From JAYZDF01 sp036337945 (GTDB lineage Bacteria; Myxococcota; Kuafuiibacteriia; Kuafuiibacteriales; Kuafuiibacteriaceae), in contig JAYZDF010000038.1 of assembly GCA_036337945.1 (NCBI GenBank), forward strand, positions 1-32,505: a stretch of 32,505 bases of DNA. The letters are read 5' to 3'. Each line of letters begins with the position of its first letter. The stretch's first letter is position 1. The translations under genes were made by a program, and so were the position numbers. The notes beneath the pieces were generated by a model. It searched no databases. It saw only the letters and a program-made list of their open reading frames with translations, and was not told the origin of the DNA. Shown piece after piece: positions 31,951 through 32,505 of the stretch.

Positions 31951-32505
31951 TTAGTTTGAGATCGTAATTTTGTCTAACCGCACATAGCTTATATCGTGCC
32001 AATAAACCCTTGCTTCCATGCGGTGGCCGCTGCGGCCGAACATGTCGAAACTCACAGTAAAATCTTGATACTGAAAATTCGCCGGGAACTCGTTTCTTCG
32101 CAAAGGCCGGCTCACTAGAATCTCTGATGTCGTCGCATCAAAGATGTCGACGGTCACCACCTCCTCTTGACTATTATTGGCCACGTCAACCATCAACCGA
32201 TAGGTCACCGTAAGCGGTTCCTCGGGCCAATCCGTCGCATAAGGACCAAAAGCCATATGACCCGCTTGATCTGGTCCTGTCGCTGCTGACCAACCGTCAG
32301 CCTCTGCTCTACCAACGATATGCATCAGGTCCGTTTCAGCTTCGTATACGCGTTCAAAAGGAGGCGGCAGAGGGTCTTCGTGCCGAATCTCTAAGCGTCG
32401 GACTGCAACATAGCTCGTCGTTCCACCGGGAATTGCCATACCGTCGGAATGACGTGAACCGTGCAGTAGTCCGCCCCCCATCTCAATGCCTCCATGAACG
32501 TAGCA
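31951..32505 (-). CDS. C-terminal part of a secreted beta-sandwich/CBM-like protein (5' partial)
   Basis: The frame is open to the window edge on the minus strand, so the gene continues beyond 32505. An internal ATG at 32481 is not a believable start because CYVHGGIE reads in frame before it. About 184 residues are visible. The tail has AETDLMHIVGRAEADGWSA, the segment MAFGPYATDWPEEPLTVTYRL, and the end YWHDISYVRLDKITIS. Alternating strands with aromatic residues suggest a jelly-roll carbohydrate-binding-like domain. No catalytic motif is in the visible part. It ends 18 bases before the LOG start, so a shared transcript is likely. Function unknown. Confidence 0.65.
   Translation of the reverse strand, partial: CYVHGGIEMGGGLLHGSRHSDGMAIPGGTTSYVAVRRLEIRHEDPLPPPFERVYEAETDLMHIVGRAEADGWSAATGPDQAGHMAFGPYATDWPEEPLTVTYRLMVDVANNSQEEVVTVDIFDATTSEILVSRPLRRNEFPANFQYQDFTVSFDMFGRSGHRMEARVYWHDISYVRLDKITISN

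Noticed and set aside
1..32505. tRNA, rRNA, CRISPR, insertion sequence or prophage features
   Set aside because: Looked for in all gaps, which are mostly under 200 bases; no repeats with spacers, no transposase or integrase motifs, no tRNA-like fold noticed by eye.

Overview
This window is about 32.5 kb of densely coding chromosomal DNA of mid GC content. It carries no tRNA, rRNA, CRISPR array, transposase, integrase or phage gene that I can see. The content points to a Gram-negative bacterium with an outer-membrane lipoprotein system: at least four, probably five, lipobox signal peptides, Asp/Ala/Ser-rich tethers after the lipid cysteine, an FG-GAP/UnbV protein and a disulfide-rich secreted esterase. 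That style is typical of Myxococcota and Bradymonadia-like former Deltaproteobacteria. The assignment is inference from protein style only. The longest stretch without a confident gene is about 245 bases (23744-23988), so there is no gene desert.

Left part (1-11.4 kb). The window opens inside the C-terminal part of an Lhr-family helicase. It is translationally coupled to a Nei/Fpg DNA glycosylase, which overlaps an AlkA-like HhH-GPD glycosylase: a compact base-excision-repair operon. Next come pabB-pabA (aminodeoxychorismate synthase), a GT-B glycosyltransferase, a macrodomain hydrolase, a large acidic/proline-rich lipoprotein ending at a hairpin, and a branched-chain aminotransferase on the minus strand. 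Divergent from the aminotransferase, behind a region with two overlapping palindromes, lies a second, E. coli-type endonuclease VIII. It overlaps a small TIGR03643/DUF2805 protein that ends at a good rho-independent terminator.

Middle (11.4-19.6 kb). A putative envelope protein of unknown family (TTG start) converges on a membrane-anchored alkaline-phosphatase-superfamily protein. Two tandem lipoproteins follow, an FG-GAP/ASPIC-UnbV protein and an LpqC-like esterase, with similar acidic tethers. On the minus strand, ylqF/rbgA (ribosome assembly GTPase) is followed by ppx/gppA.

Right part (19.7-32.5 kb). Here are a small CxLCDITH protein, rnhA, an extended SDR of the acyl/thioester-reductase type, and two overlapping paralogous genes for zinc-ribbon proteins with a C-terminal membrane anchor. 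msrA converges on a minus-strand run: GDPD lipoprotein, NAPE-PLD-like metallo-beta-lactamase-fold protein, FAD oxidoreductase. Divergent from that run is an ethanolamine-type permease followed by a classical SDR. This suggests scavenging of phosphatidylethanolamine-derived compounds. A LOG-family protein and the C-terminal end of a secreted beta-sandwich protein close the window.

Most interesting for follow-up are the tandem zinc-ribbon/tail-anchor pair, the Lhr-Nei-AlkA cluster, the lipoprotein phosphodiesterase/ethanolamine permease cluster, and the palindromes before the second nei. I see no unambiguous novel defence or mobile system.
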